Assembly: GCF_012034335.1 (NCBI RefSeq)
Contig: NZ_JAATHJ010000003.1
Coordinates: 124,001-188,000, forward strand
Direction of reading: 5' to 3'
Source: Alkalicoccus luteus
GTDB lineage: Bacteria > Bacillota > Bacilli > Bacillales > Salisediminibacteriaceae
DNA length: 64,000 nt
Part shown: positions 8,786 to 17,317 of the stretch, in pieces
Layout: each line of letters starts with the position of its first letter
Numbering within the stretch: the first letter of the stretch is position 1
The notes under the pieces: generated by a model
What the model saw: only the letters and a program-made list of their open reading frames with translations
What the model was told of the DNA's origin: nothing
Databases searched by the model: none
Made by a program: the position numbers and the translations under genes

Positions 8786-9693
8786 GCGCCATCCTCCTCT
8801 TCCTGCTGCAGCTGCAGCTGATAGCTTGGCAGCTTTGTACCGACATGCGGTTCAATGTATTCGGCGGCTTTCACCAGCCCTTTCAACGAAACGCCCGTAT
8901 CGACTCCTATTGATTCCATCATATACTGTACGTCCTCTGTTGCGACATTTCCTGTGGCACCTTTTGCGTACGGGCAGCCTCCTAGGCCTCCGTTAGCCCC
9001 GTCGAACACTTGAATATTCTGTTCGAGCCCCGCCATAATGTTTGCACAAGCGAGTCCTCGCGTATTGTGAAAATGCAGGGCGAGTCTGCCGGTTGGGATT
9101 GTCGTTTTCAGCTGCCTGATGACCTGCTTAACCTGAAGCGGGTTAGCTACGCCAATTGTGTCTCCGAGTGACAGCTCGTCAATTCCCATATCCAGCAATG
9201 CATGTGCAGTCTTTTCCACCTGTCCGATCGAGACACGTCCTTCATAAGGACACCCAAACACAGTTGAGACATAGCCTCTCACCGTTTTTCCGGCCGATTT
9301 CGCTTCTCTAGCCACATCATTGAGGACCGTCAGCGTTTCTTCAGTCGATTTATTCACGTTTCGTCTGTTATGCGTATCGCTTGCTGATACAAATACACCA
9401 ATTTCATCTACGTCCGCACGAAGTGCCCGTTCGAGCCCTTTTGCGTTGGGGACTAAAGCGGCATAGGTAACGCCGTCTTTTCGCTTTAAGTAGCGGAAGA
9501 CGTCGTCAGCGTCCGCAAGTGCCGGGATCCATTTAGGTGATACGAATGACGAAACCTCAATATAGTTAAGGCCTGCATCCGTCAGCTTTTCAATCCAGGC
9601 AACCTTCTTCTCCGTCGATACTAGAGCTTGTTCATTTTGCAGACCATCTCTTGGACCGACCTCTTTCAGAATGGCTTTCGCTGGAATTGTCAT
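8782..9693 (-). CDS. yngG: Hydroxymethylglutaryl-CoA lyase (YngG-like)
   Basis: A 303-residue DRE-TIM metallolyase. EVGPRDGLQNE at residues 11-21 contains the catalytic Arg-Asp pair, LHFHNTRG (about 205) gives the metal-binding His pair, and GLGGCPYAKGATGN (about 237-250) contains the signature cysteine. It splits HMG-CoA into acetyl-CoA and acetoacetate. It is short compared with mitochondrial enzymes because there is no leader. AGGAGGG precedes the ATG. It lies between the biotin carrier gene and the hydratase in the leucine operon. Confidence 0.93.
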   Translation of the reverse strand: MTIPAKAILKEVGPRDGLQNEQALVSTEKKVAWIEKLTDAGLNYIEVSSFVSPKWIPALADADDVFRYLKRKDGVTYAALVPNAKGLERALRADVDEIGVFVSASDTHNRRNVNKSTEETLTVLNDVAREAKSAGKTVRGYVSTVFGCPYEGRVSIGQVEKTAHALLDMGIDELSLGDTIGVANPLQVKQVIRQLKTTIPTGRLALHFHNTRGLACANIMAGLEQNIQVFDGANGGLGGCPYAKGATGNVATEDVQYMMESIGVDTGVSLKGLVKAAEYIEPHVGTKLPSYQLQLQQEEEDGA

Positions 9694-9707
9694 AGACCTG
9701 TCCCTCC

Positions 9708-9920
9708 TCAGCCGAGCTTAACAACCACGTCTTCTTCGTTTACAAAGCTGCCTTCTTCCACGAGGATCTCAGATACAGTGCCGCTCTCTTCAGCAGCTAT
9801 TGGAATCTCCATTTTCATAGATTCTAGAATAACAACCTCGTCGCCCTCCTGTACCTCATCACCTACTTTTACATTAATTTTCCAAACGTTTCCTGCCATC
9901 GTTGTTTGAATGTCTGCCAT
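9708..9920 (-). CDS. yngHB: Biotin carrier protein of acyl-CoA carboxylase
   Basis: A 70-residue free-standing biotinyl/lipoyl carrier domain. The biotin-attachment motif ESMKMEIP places the modified Lys at residue 36, flanked by the usual VGDEVQEGD and GTVSEILVEEG hairpins. It starts five residues after the ATG with TTMAGNVW, the normal first strand. Such a small separate carrier is typical of the Bacillus yng carboxylase, where biotin carboxylase, carrier and carboxyltransferase are three proteins. Confidence 0.92.
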   Translation of the reverse strand: MADIQTTMAGNVWKINVKVGDEVQEGDEVVILESMKMEIPIAAEESGTVSEILVEEGSFVNEEDVVVKLG

Positions 9921-9939
9921 CTTCTGCTCCTCCTTAATA

Positions 9940-11274
9940 TTAATTCGTCTGCATTAAAAAATGTGTATTTATTTCTGCACGTTGAAAACGCGGATCCCTC
10001 AGCACATCAATCAGCATTGGAATGTTGGTTTTGATTCCAGCTGTTTCCGCTTGTTCCAGTGCAGCAATCAGCAGTTCAACTGCCTTTTGTCTAGATTCGC
10101 CGCGGGCAATCACTTTTCCTACCATCGGATCATAAAAAGGACTGACGGTATCTCCTTCTACAAATCCCATATCGTAGCGGATGCCTTCTATGTCAGGGAA
10201 TTTCCATGCTGTAATCGTACCCGGAGATGGAAAAAATGTTTTTGGATCCTCTGCATAAATTCGTGCTTCGACGGATGCTTCTGCTGCGTTAAATCGAATC
10301 GGAAGATCATCAAGTGAAGTTCCGGACGCGAGCAGCAGCTGCCATTCAACGAGATCCGTTCCAGTCGTCTCTTCTGTGACAGGATGCTCTACCTGAAGGC
10401 GTGTGTTCATTTCTAAAAAGAAGACTTCTTCTTCTGCGCTGACAATGAATTCAACGGTTCCTGCGTTCCGGTACTGAATGGAAGCCGCTGCACGGCGCGC
10501 AGATTCTTCAAGTGCTTTAATCGTTTCCTCAGCGAGCGCAGGTGCAGGTGCTTCCTCGATCACTTTCTGATGCCGGCGCTGGACGGAGCAGTCCCGGGTG
10601 CCGAGCACTCGTACGTTACCGTTTCCGTCTCCAAATACCTGCGCTTCGACATGTCGGGGGTCGATAATATATTTTTCCAGGAATAAATCGCCTGAACCGA
10701 AAAATGTTTCTGCTTTCTTACGAACTGAAGCCGCCGCTTTCACGAGCTGCGTTTCATCATCTACTCGCTGCATGCCGATACCGCCGCCGCCGGCTGCTGC
10801 TTTCAGCATAACCGGAAAACCAATACTGCGGGCCGCAAGAACGAGCTCCTTCTCCGACTCTCCGTCAAGAACTTTTCCGGGTACTACCGGCACTGAAGCA
10901 GCTTCCATCAGCTTTCTTGCCTGAATCTTATCCCCCATTTTTGCAATCGACTCTGGTTCAGGTCCAATAAAGAGCATTCCTTCAGCTGCAACCCGCTCAG
11001 CGAACTCCGCATTCTCCGACAGCAGGCCATAACCAGGATGAACTGCGTCTGCACCGAAGTCCTTCGCGGCCTGTAAAACGGCATCCATATTTAAATAGCT
11101 TTCTTTAACGCGGGCGCCTCCGATTTCGACCGACTCATCCGCCATCAGCACATGCTGGGCACGGCTGTCAGCCTCTGAATAAACAGCAATGCTCGTTATG
11201 TCCATACTGCGGCATGTACGAATGATTCTGCAGGCGATTTCGCCCCGGTTTGCAATTAACAGTTTTTTAATCAT
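9940..11274 (-). CDS. yngHA: Biotin carboxylase subunit of acyl-CoA carboxylase (YngH-like)
   Basis: A 444-residue biotin carboxylase with the N-terminal pre-ATP-grasp motif KLLIANRGEIACRIIRT, glycine-rich ATP loop AAAGGGGIGM (about residues 157-166), the catalytic block FLEMNTRLQVEHPVTEE (about 285-301), and the C-terminal lid domain. It carboxylates the separate biotin carrier using ATP and bicarbonate. It is a second, catabolic carboxylase rather than the fatty-acid AccC, judged by its operon. The carrier gene follows after 19 bases. Confidence 0.9.
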   Translation of the reverse strand: MIKKLLIANRGEIACRIIRTCRSMDITSIAVYSEADSRAQHVLMADESVEIGGARVKESYLNMDAVLQAAKDFGADAVHPGYGLLSENAEFAERVAAEGMLFIGPEPESIAKMGDKIQARKLMEAASVPVVPGKVLDGESEKELVLAARSIGFPVMLKAAAGGGGIGMQRVDDETQLVKAAASVRKKAETFFGSGDLFLEKYIIDPRHVEAQVFGDGNGNVRVLGTRDCSVQRRHQKVIEEAPAPALAEETIKALEESARRAAASIQYRNAGTVEFIVSAEEEVFFLEMNTRLQVEHPVTEETTGTDLVEWQLLLASGTSLDDLPIRFNAAEASVEARIYAEDPKTFFPSPGTITAWKFPDIEGIRYDMGFVEGDTVSPFYDPMVGKVIARGESRQKAVELLIAALEQAETAGIKTNIPMLIDVLRDPRFQRAEINTHFLMQTN

Positions 11275-11290
11275 GCTATTCCCTCCTCTG

Positions 11291-12442
11291 TCAGGACTGT
11301 GGACATCCTATTTCACGTGCAATGACGAGACGCTGTATTTCTGACGTGCCCTCGCCGATCTCCATCAGCTTTGCATCCCGTAAATAACGCTCAATCTTAT
11401 ACTCGCGCATATAGCCGTAACCGCCATGAATCTGAAGTGCTTCATTACATGCTCTGGTTGCGGCTTCAGAAGCGTACAGTTTTGCCATCGCAGCTTCCTT
11501 CTTGAAAGGCTGCTTGTGATCCTTCAGCCAGGCCGCTTTTAATATCATATTTTTTGCAAGCTCCAGCTCCATTGCCATGTTGGATAGCTTAAATTGAATC
11601 GCCTGGAAGCTGCCGATATGCCGTCCGAATTGCTTACGTTCGTTGCTGTAGGCGAGCGCTGCTTCATAAGCAGCCCTTCCAATGCCTAGTGCCAGTGCGG
11701 CAATGGAAATGCGTCCGCCATCAAGCGTGTACAAAAACTGGTTAAAGCCTTTTTCTGCATCCCCGAGAATATTTTCTTCCGGCACTTCCACGTCTTTAAG
11801 GATCAGCTCTGTCGTGTCCGAACCTCTGACTCCCATTTTTTCGTATTCCGCTCTGATTGTAAGTCCTTTTGCATCAGCCGGCACGATAAAAGCAGAAATC
11901 TGCTTCCTTCCATTTGCGCGTTCACCGGTTACGGCTGTAACAATGATGGTTCTCGCATAGCTTGCGTTCGTAATCCAGCATTTTTCACCGTTGATTACAT
12001 ACCGGTCGCCTTTTTTCACGGCTTTCGTACGTGTACCGCCAGCGTCTGATCCTGCGTTCGGTTCCGTCAGCCCGAATGATCCAAGCGATTTACCTGATGC
12101 AAGCGGCGTCAGATGCTCTTTTTTCTGTTCTTCTGTTCCAAAATGATAAAGCGGTGAAGCTCCGAGCGAAACAGCTGCTGCATAGCTCAAGCCGGTGCTG
12201 CCGCATACTTTCCCGATTTCTTCAACTGCAAGAATGTAAGAAATCGTGTCTCCGCCCGATCCTCCGTATTCTTCCGGAAACGGGATACCTAAGAGTCCAA
12301 GCTCCCCCATCTGCTTAAATATTTCTTCAGGAAACCGCTCCTCTTTGTCAATACTGTCTGCAATCGGGGCGATTTCTTTTTCTGCAAAATCTTTCACCAT
12401 ATTCTGAATCATGCGCTGTTCTTTCGTCAGTTGAAAGTCCAT
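11291..12442 (-). CDS. yngJ: Acyl-CoA dehydrogenase (YngJ-like)
   Basis: A 383-residue flavin acyl-CoA dehydrogenase with the two family signatures: GLTEPNAGSDAGGTRT (about 125-140) and QIHGGYGYMREYKIERYLRDAK (about 340-361). The C-terminal EIGEGTSEIQRL keeps the Glu used as catalytic base in straight-chain enzymes; human isovaleryl-CoA dehydrogenase has another residue there. So isovaleryl-CoA as substrate rests on the operon, which encodes every later step of leucine breakdown. It is the first gene of the operon; a cre-like dyad lies 22-35 bases upstream. Confidence 0.88.
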   Translation of the reverse strand: MDFQLTKEQRMIQNMVKDFAEKEIAPIADSIDKEERFPEEIFKQMGELGLLGIPFPEEYGGSGGDTISYILAVEEIGKVCGSTGLSYAAAVSLGASPLYHFGTEEQKKEHLTPLASGKSLGSFGLTEPNAGSDAGGTRTKAVKKGDRYVINGEKCWITNASYARTIIVTAVTGERANGRKQISAFIVPADAKGLTIRAEYEKMGVRGSDTTELILKDVEVPEENILGDAEKGFNQFLYTLDGGRISIAALALGIGRAAYEAALAYSNERKQFGRHIGSFQAIQFKLSNMAMELELAKNMILKAAWLKDHKQPFKKEAAMAKLYASEAATRACNEALQIHGGYGYMREYKIERYLRDAKLMEIGEGTSEIQRLVIAREIGCPQS

Positions 12443-12462
12443 TCTTTTCTCTCCTCTCGATT

Positions 12463-12478
12463 ATGTAAGGGCTTACAT
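12463..12478. promoter_or_regulatory. cre-like dyad upstream of leucine catabolic operon
   Basis: ATGTAAGGGCTTACAT is a near-perfect palindrome. The inner 14 bases match the CcpA box TGWAANCGNTNWCA at 13 positions; the one miss is in the central CG. TAAAAT read leftward just upstream could be the -10, which would put this dyad over the transcription start, as expected for a repressor site. Confidence 0.5.
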
Positions 12479-12494
12479 TTTACCGCAAATAAGT

Positions 12495-12532
12495 AGCGGC
12501 ACTGACTGAGCAATCGTTCAGATTGTGCCGCT
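12495..12532. promoter_or_regulatory. Hairpin enclosing a TetR-like dyad
   Basis: AGCGGCAC (12495-12502) pairs with GTGCCGCT (12525-12532). Inside, CTGAGC...GTTCAG (12506-12521) is an imperfect inverted repeat of the size bound by TetR regulators. No T run follows on either strand, so a terminator is unlikely. It lies upstream of the leucine operon. Confidence 0.35.
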
Positions 12533-12615
12533 GTAAATAAAAGTATAATTGAGCCTGCTTAAAATGTAAAGCTGCTCTTATGAATAGATGCCTGTTCTTG
12601 AACAGGAGGCCGCGT

Positions 12616-13341
12616 TTACAGCGGCCAGAACGTAATGATGTCCAGAATTCCAACGAGAATAATCATGATTCCGGCAGAGGTCTGCACCCATTTGCCTGCC
12701 CGCTTTCCTGCCTTCACAGCTTTTCCGCCAAGATCCAGGTACCATATTACAAACACTAGCAATAAAAACGGGAGCGTTGTCCCTGCTGCAAATAATGCCG
12801 GCATAACGGCTCCTGCAGGTGATGCGACTGCTGCCGGCATCATCAGGACAAAGAATAAAATAAACATTGTCGGGCAAAACGCAAGTGAGAAAGTGAATCC
12901 GAGCAGAAAAGCTCCTCCTCCTTTCTTTCGTTTTTTTTCAAACCGGTAGGGTACACGAAATGTCACAGGTAATAATCCGGATAAAAATAAACCGATAACA
13001 ATCAGCAATGGTCCTATCATCCACCGGAATGGTTCAAAGAAAAGCGGCAGCTGTCGTTGGAACTCCTGTCCAAGAAAAAATACGATCAGGCCAAGCAGAG
13101 AAAAGGCAGCAGCCTTTCCGGCAAGAAACTGAATCGTATCCATCCAGGAAATACCTTTGCGGACAGAATTCGATCCGTAGAGTGTCATGGCAGTAATATT
13201 TCCTGAAAGCTGGCACGGTGCAAGCGCGCCGACAATTCCCAATACAAAAGCATATAATAGTGGAAATGCCTGTACGCTTTCGGCAGCATTCATAAACGGA
13301 TCGCGAATAATCTGTACGATCCCGTCAACCGTTTCAAACAT
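12616..13341 (-). CDS. CcdA/DsbD-like membrane thiol transporter
   Basis: A 241-residue protein with about six membrane segments. The conserved motif APCQLSGN (about residues 41-48) and the later FSLAFCPTMF (about 151-160) each hold one membrane cysteine, the arrangement of CcdA/DsbD transmembrane domains that carry electrons from cytosolic thioredoxin to the outer face. The protein database name is often cytochrome c biogenesis protein or TauE/SafE-like. The thiol partner is not encoded next to it. It reads toward the leucine operon but a 173-base gap separates them, so a separate transcript is likely. Confidence 0.7.
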   Translation of the reverse strand: MFETVDGIVQIIRDPFMNAAESVQAFPLLYAFVLGIVGALAPCQLSGNITAMTLYGSNSVRKGISWMDTIQFLAGKAAAFSLLGLIVFFLGQEFQRQLPLFFEPFRWMIGPLLIVIGLFLSGLLPVTFRVPYRFEKKRKKGGGAFLLGFTFSLAFCPTMFILFFVLMMPAAVASPAGAVMPALFAAGTTLPFLLLVFVIWYLDLGGKAVKAGKRAGKWVQTSAGIMIILVGILDIITFWPL

Positions 13342-13446
13342 AGTTCTGTTCCTTTCCAGTCATCTCTGACTTCTGTAAAATACGCTTATGTAAAGTATAT
13401 CAGAGTAATAGACAGGTAGATATGACATCTATCAGGAGGAATGACG

Positions 13447-14088
13447 ATGCACATTACTATTTTAGGCGCAACCGGAAGAACCGGAAGCGAGTTTACTTCA
13501 AGAGCGATCGACGCAGGGTGGACGATGAATCTGCTCGTCCGGACACCTGAAAAGGTTCCTGATTACTGGAAAAATAACTCCAGCGTTACGATCATTGAGG
13601 GAAATGCTGTTTCAAAAGCAGATGTAGCCAGAGCGATAGATGATAAAACTGAAGCCGTATTCTCTGCTCTTTCAACTGACAAAGCTGACGTTTTAAGCCA
13701 GTCCACTCCTATTATTACAGACAGAATGCAGAAACTTGGCATTAACCGCTTTGTTTCGATCGGCACAGCCGGTATTTTAAATGCACTTCATTCACCAGAT
13801 AAATTCCGCTACGAAACAGATGAGTCAAAAAAACCGATGACGCGCAGTTCACTGGAGCACGCATCTGTCTATCATCATCTGAAGAATACAAATTTGACCT
13901 GGACTATTTTTTGTCCTACTTACCTGCCGGACGGAACGGAAGAAAGTCCTGTTGCCTGGAAAATAGACTTTATGCCGGATGCAGGTAAACGCATCACGCC
14001 TGCTTCTGCAGCGGCCTTTGTATTCAAGCATTTTACTGATCCTCAATTTTATCAGTGCCGCGTTGGAATGGCAGAAGACACTCCGTAA
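13447..14088 (+). CDS. NAD(P)-binding NmrA-like/atypical SDR protein
   Basis: A 213-residue Rossmann-fold protein. The nucleotide-binding loop ILGATGRTG is at residues 4-12 and SIGTAGI near 103-109 takes the place of the usual TSS motif. The catalytic Tyr-x3-Lys of classical SDRs is replaced by a YHHLKN-type segment, as in NAD(P)H-binding NmrA/BLVRB-like proteins. The substrate is unknown. AGGAGGA ends directly at an ATG at 13441, which is too close; the ATG two codons later (13447) has normal spacing and is preferred. Confidence 0.75.
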   Translation: MHITILGATGRTGSEFTSRAIDAGWTMNLLVRTPEKVPDYWKNNSSVTIIEGNAVSKADVARAIDDKTEAVFSALSTDKADVLSQSTPIITDRMQKLGINRFVSIGTAGILNALHSPDKFRYETDESKKPMTRSSLEHASVYHHLKNTNLTWTIFCPTYLPDGTEESPVAWKIDFMPDAGKRITPASAAAFVFKHFTDPQFYQCRVGMAEDTP

Positions 14089-14192
14089 AGAACAGGCATG
14101 AAAGCTGCCGTGTCTCTTCTCCTGCATGTTACAATGCCATTTTCTGGAGAGAGCGCTCTAGCAGCTTTTACGGGACTGTTCTGCCGGGCCCT

Positions 14193-14747
14193 TTAAATAA
14201 ACCCTTTCTCCCGACCAAATGCCATCCATTCCCGGCTGCTTGTAATCTGCAGTTTTTTTGCTGCGCTGCGCCGGTGATTCTCTACGGTTTTTTCTGAAAT
14301 ACCGAGTACTGCCGCTGTTTCACGCACCGTATAACCGTGAACTCTCATCCGGACCGCTTCTTCCTCCCTCAGTGTCAGCTCTTCTGTCGTGCTGCTTTGT
14401 AACGACACTGGTCCGGGCTTCATCTCTCCTTTTATAATGCGGCTCAGCCTTCTCATCCATTCATCTAACGGAAGGGTGTCGCTTAGAGGAACGCTCCCGC
14501 TCTCGTCACCCTTCGAACCGATAAGGTGGACACCTGCACCAGCTGCATGAGTAAACGAAGCTGGTGACAGTGCACCAGGAAGGGCAGTGTGAACAAAAAT
14601 GTGTGTAAATGTATACATTCTCATGCTTTTGTAGAGCTCTTCACGCGTCGAAGTCGTCACCATATAATCGATTTCTCCCAAATCATAAAGCAGCTGAACA
14701 AGTCCGTGCCGCATCAATTCATGATCCATCCCGATCAATACTCGCAA
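14193..14747 (-). CDS. LuxR/NarL-type regulator with degenerate receiver
   Basis: A 184-residue regulator. The N-terminal about 110 residues look like a response-regulator receiver (LRVLIGMDHELMRHGLVQLL), but the strand-3 site that should hold the phosphorylated Asp reads HIFVHTALPG, so His stands where Asp is expected. The C-terminal about 65 residues are a canonical LuxR helix-turn-helix (LTLREEEAVRMRV, GISEKTVENHRRSAAKKL). GGAGG is inside the longer reading (ATG at 14765) and sits 7 bases before an in-frame TTG at 14747, which I take as the start. No sensor kinase is next to it. It is divergent from ythABC, so it may control that operon. Confidence 0.75.
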   Translation of the reverse strand: MRVLIGMDHELMRHGLVQLLYDLGEIDYMVTTSTREELYKSMRMYTFTHIFVHTALPGALSPASFTHAAGAGVHLIGSKGDESGSVPLSDTLPLDEWMRRLSRIIKGEMKPGPVSLQSSTTEELTLREEEAVRMRVHGYTVRETAAVLGISEKTVENHRRSAAKKLQITSSREWMAFGREKGFI

Positions 14748-14812
14748 TTGAAAACCTCCATTCACAAAACCGTCGTAAGCTGTTCAATAATTGCTCACAA
14801 ATTCACATAACT

Positions 14813-14828
14813 TAGGGGTTATCCCCTA
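14813..14828. promoter_or_regulatory. 7-2-7 inverted repeat between regulator and ythA
   Basis: TAGGGGT-TA-TCCCCTA: two inverted heptamers with a 2-base spacer, the geometry used by NarL-type regulators. A TATACT -10 candidate lies at 14857-14862 without a good -35 box, so the dyad centre is near -48 relative to the expected start, an activator position. Confidence 0.5.
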
Positions 14829-14914
14829 TAAATGCCCGTGATATTATCTATTATTATATACTTACGAGCGACTGAGCTCTACTATTTGAGTTTAATGACT
14901 GAGGGGGAGAATAT

Positions 14915-16264
14915 ATGTTTTTTGAGAACGATCCGGTCCTCTTGAGCAGAATACTAACCTATTTAACACTCGGGTTTCACGCTATATTTGCTACGATCGG
15001 TGTCGGGATTCCGATCATGATCGCCATTGCAGAATGGATGGGCATTAAAAGAAATGACCCGCACTATACGCTGTTAGCGAGACGATGGGCAAGAGGGTTC
15101 GTGATCACGGTCGCTATCGGTGTTGTTACCGGTACAGCAATGGGGCTGCAGCTGAGTCTGCTTTGGCCGAACTTTATGCAGGCTGCCGGACATACAATCG
15201 GTCTGCCGATGTTTATGGAAGTGTTCGCATTTTTCTTTGAAGCGATATTCCTCGGTATTTATTTGTATACGTGGGACAGATTTAAATCGAAAATGCGCCA
15301 TTTTCTGCTCGTTATTCCAATTGTTATCGGGGCGACAGCAAGTGCCTTCTTTATTACAACTGTCAACGCCTTTATGAATGCGCCGCAAGGCTTTGAAATA
15401 GTCAATGGCGTTGTCACCAACGTTAATCCAATCGAAGCGATGTTTAATCCGGCTACGCCGACGAAAATTTCGCACGTTATTATCACGTGTTACCTGACTG
15501 CCGCGTTTGTGTTGGGAGCCATTGCAGCCGTTAAGATACTGCGGGGCAATAAATCTGTTTACCATCGTAAAGCTCTCCATATGACGATGGTGGCTGGTGC
15601 CGTTTTCGCTGTTGGTACGGCAGTGATCGGAGACCTTTCCGGAAAGTACCTGCACGAATACCAGCCGGAAAAACTGGCTGCGGCTGAATGGCACTTTGAA
15701 ACGGAAACGGAAGCACCGCTCATATTAGGCGGTATTATTAACGAAGATAACGAAATAAGCTACGCGCTGGAGATACCTTACGCACTCAGTATTCTCGCCG
15801 GCGGGACACCGGATACCGAAGTAATCGGCTTAAATGAATTTCCGGAAGAAGACCTGCCGCCGCTTTTCGTTCATTATTTCTTTGATTTAATGGTATTTAT
15901 CGGCATGTATCTAGCTGCTGTCAGTACCCTCTTTGTTGTGATGAACTGGAAGAAAACGTGGAACGCCTTCAACAAACCGCTGCTGATCATGGTCGCCGCA
16001 GGAGGACCGCTTGCTATCGTGGCCATGGAATCCGGCTGGATCTTTGCAGAAGTTGGACGTCAGCCGTGGATTTTAAACGGCATCATGCGAACCTCGGAAG
16101 GTGCTACAACATCCGGACAGGTTGGTCTCATGCTGATTCTGTTTGCGCTTCTCTATACCGTGCTCGCAGTAACATGCATCGGGGTACTCCGTAAAATGTT
16201 TAAGCGGAATCCGGTTGAGCGGGAAATGTACAAGCGTGAGATTCAAAACTATGAAGTAAAATAA
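14915..16264 (+). CDS. ythA: Cytochrome bd oxidase subunit I (YthA-like)
   Basis: A 449-residue CydA-type subunit of a cytochrome bd quinol oxidase, in the cell membrane, reducing oxygen to water with electrons from menaquinol. It begins with the usual amphipathic segment and a heme-ligand-type His at residue 22 (TLGFHAIF), has the GTAMGLQLSLLWPNFM and MEVFAFFFEAIFLGIYLY membrane signatures, and the late GRQPWIL motif. The quinol loop is short, as in Bacillus enzymes. It matches the second Bacillus oxidase (ythABC) in having a small third gene and no cydCD genes after it. GGGGGAG precedes the ATG. Confidence 0.88.
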   Translation: MFFENDPVLLSRILTYLTLGFHAIFATIGVGIPIMIAIAEWMGIKRNDPHYTLLARRWARGFVITVAIGVVTGTAMGLQLSLLWPNFMQAAGHTIGLPMFMEVFAFFFEAIFLGIYLYTWDRFKSKMRHFLLVIPIVIGATASAFFITTVNAFMNAPQGFEIVNGVVTNVNPIEAMFNPATPTKISHVIITCYLTAAFVLGAIAAVKILRGNKSVYHRKALHMTMVAGAVFAVGTAVIGDLSGKYLHEYQPEKLAAAEWHFETETEAPLILGGIINEDNEISYALEIPYALSILAGGTPDTEVIGLNEFPEEDLPPLFVHYFFDLMVFIGMYLAAVSTLFVVMNWKKTWNAFNKPLLIMVAAGGPLAIVAMESGWIFAEVGRQPWILNGIMRTSEGATTSGQVGLMLILFALLYTVLAVTCIGVLRKMFKRNPVEREMYKREIQNYEVK

Positions 16265-16286
16265 TGACAAGGAAAGGAGTGGTCCG

Positions 16287-17300
16287 GTGTCATACGAAGT
16301 AATTGGAATAACCGTACTCTGGCTGTTTTTATACGGCTATCTCATCGTAGCATCCGTTGATTTCGGCGCCGGCTTTTTCAGCTACTATTCCAAGCGGACG
16401 AAAAAAGATCATATGATTCATCCGATTATACAACGCTATCTTTCTCCGGTTTGGGAAGTGACGAACGTATTTCTCGTCTTCTTTTTTATCGGAATCGTCG
16501 GATTCTTTCCGGAGACTGCCTACTATTACGGGACGGCGCTGCTCGTCCCCGGAAGCATCGCCATCATATTGCTGGCAATCCGCGGCTCATATTACGCGTT
16601 TGCCACATACGGCGCAAAAGAAAGCAACTTTTATAATTTCTTGTACGGAGCAACAGGACTGCTTATCCCCGCCTCGCTTACGACGGTATTAACGATCTCC
16701 GAAGGAGGCTACATCACCGTGGAGAACGGTAATGTTGAACTGTTGTACGGCGAACTGTTCGGCAGCCTGTACTCCTGGGGGGTTGTTGCTCTAGCCATTG
16801 TAAGTGTCCTGTTTATTTCCGCGTCGTTCCTGAGCTATTACGCAGCTCGTGCGAAGGATGAAACCGCATTGAAGCTGCTGAGAACTTATGCTCTCACATG
16901 GGCGTTTCCTTCTATCGGGATGGGAATCATCGTATTCTTCCTCTTAGGCGGCCGGAATCCGGAGCACTTCGCAGGCATGCTCGATCTTTGGTGGATGTTT
17001 GCTATTTCAACTGCTGCCTTTGCGACTGCGTTTACGCTTATTTTGAAAAAGCGAAACTACGGCATTGCCTTCATTATGGTCATGATCCAGTATTTCGCTG
17101 CGTTCTTTGCATACGGTGCATCTCACTTGCCGTATCTGCTTTACCCGTATTTAACCATTTACGACGGATTCACCAATGAAGCGATGGCAACTGCACTAAT
17201 CATCGCCTTCATCGCAGGACTGCTTCTGCTCGTCCCGTCACTGTATCTGCTTATGAGATTGTTTCTGTTTGACGCTGATTACGTTGAGGGAAGAAAATAA
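16287..17300 (+). CDS. ythB: Cytochrome bd oxidase subunit II (YthB-like)
   Basis: A 337-residue CydB-type subunit with about eight or nine membrane segments. It opens with the family pattern YEVIGITVLWLFLYGYLI and SVDFGAGFF, and forms the heterodimer with YthA. It starts with GTG (16287), preceded by AAAGGAGTGG. The gap to ythA is 22 bases and to ythC 17 bases, so the three genes form one operon. Confidence 0.88.
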   Translation: MSYEVIGITVLWLFLYGYLIVASVDFGAGFFSYYSKRTKKDHMIHPIIQRYLSPVWEVTNVFLVFFFIGIVGFFPETAYYYGTALLVPGSIAIILLAIRGSYYAFATYGAKESNFYNFLYGATGLLIPASLTTVLTISEGGYITVENGNVELLYGELFGSLYSWGVVALAIVSVLFISASFLSYYAARAKDETALKLLRTYALTWAFPSIGMGIIVFFLLGGRNPEHFAGMLDLWWMFAISTAAFATAFTLILKKRNYGIAFIMVMIQYFAAFFAYGASHLPYLLYPYLTIYDGFTNEAMATALIIAFIAGLLLLVPSLYLLMRLFLFDADYVEGRK

Positions 17301-17317
17301 CGAGAGGAGAATGACCA

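Noticed and set aside
12592-12607. Perfect palindrome CCTGTTCTTGAACAGG as LexA box
   Set aside because: It does not fit the Bacillus LexA consensus (CGAACRNRYGTTCG) and lies just after a gene end; more likely a weak terminator hairpin.
14101-14168. Terminator between the NmrA-like gene and the LuxR-type gene
   Set aside because: AAAGCTGC and GCAGCTTT can pair but only across a loop of about 50 bases; too weak to call.
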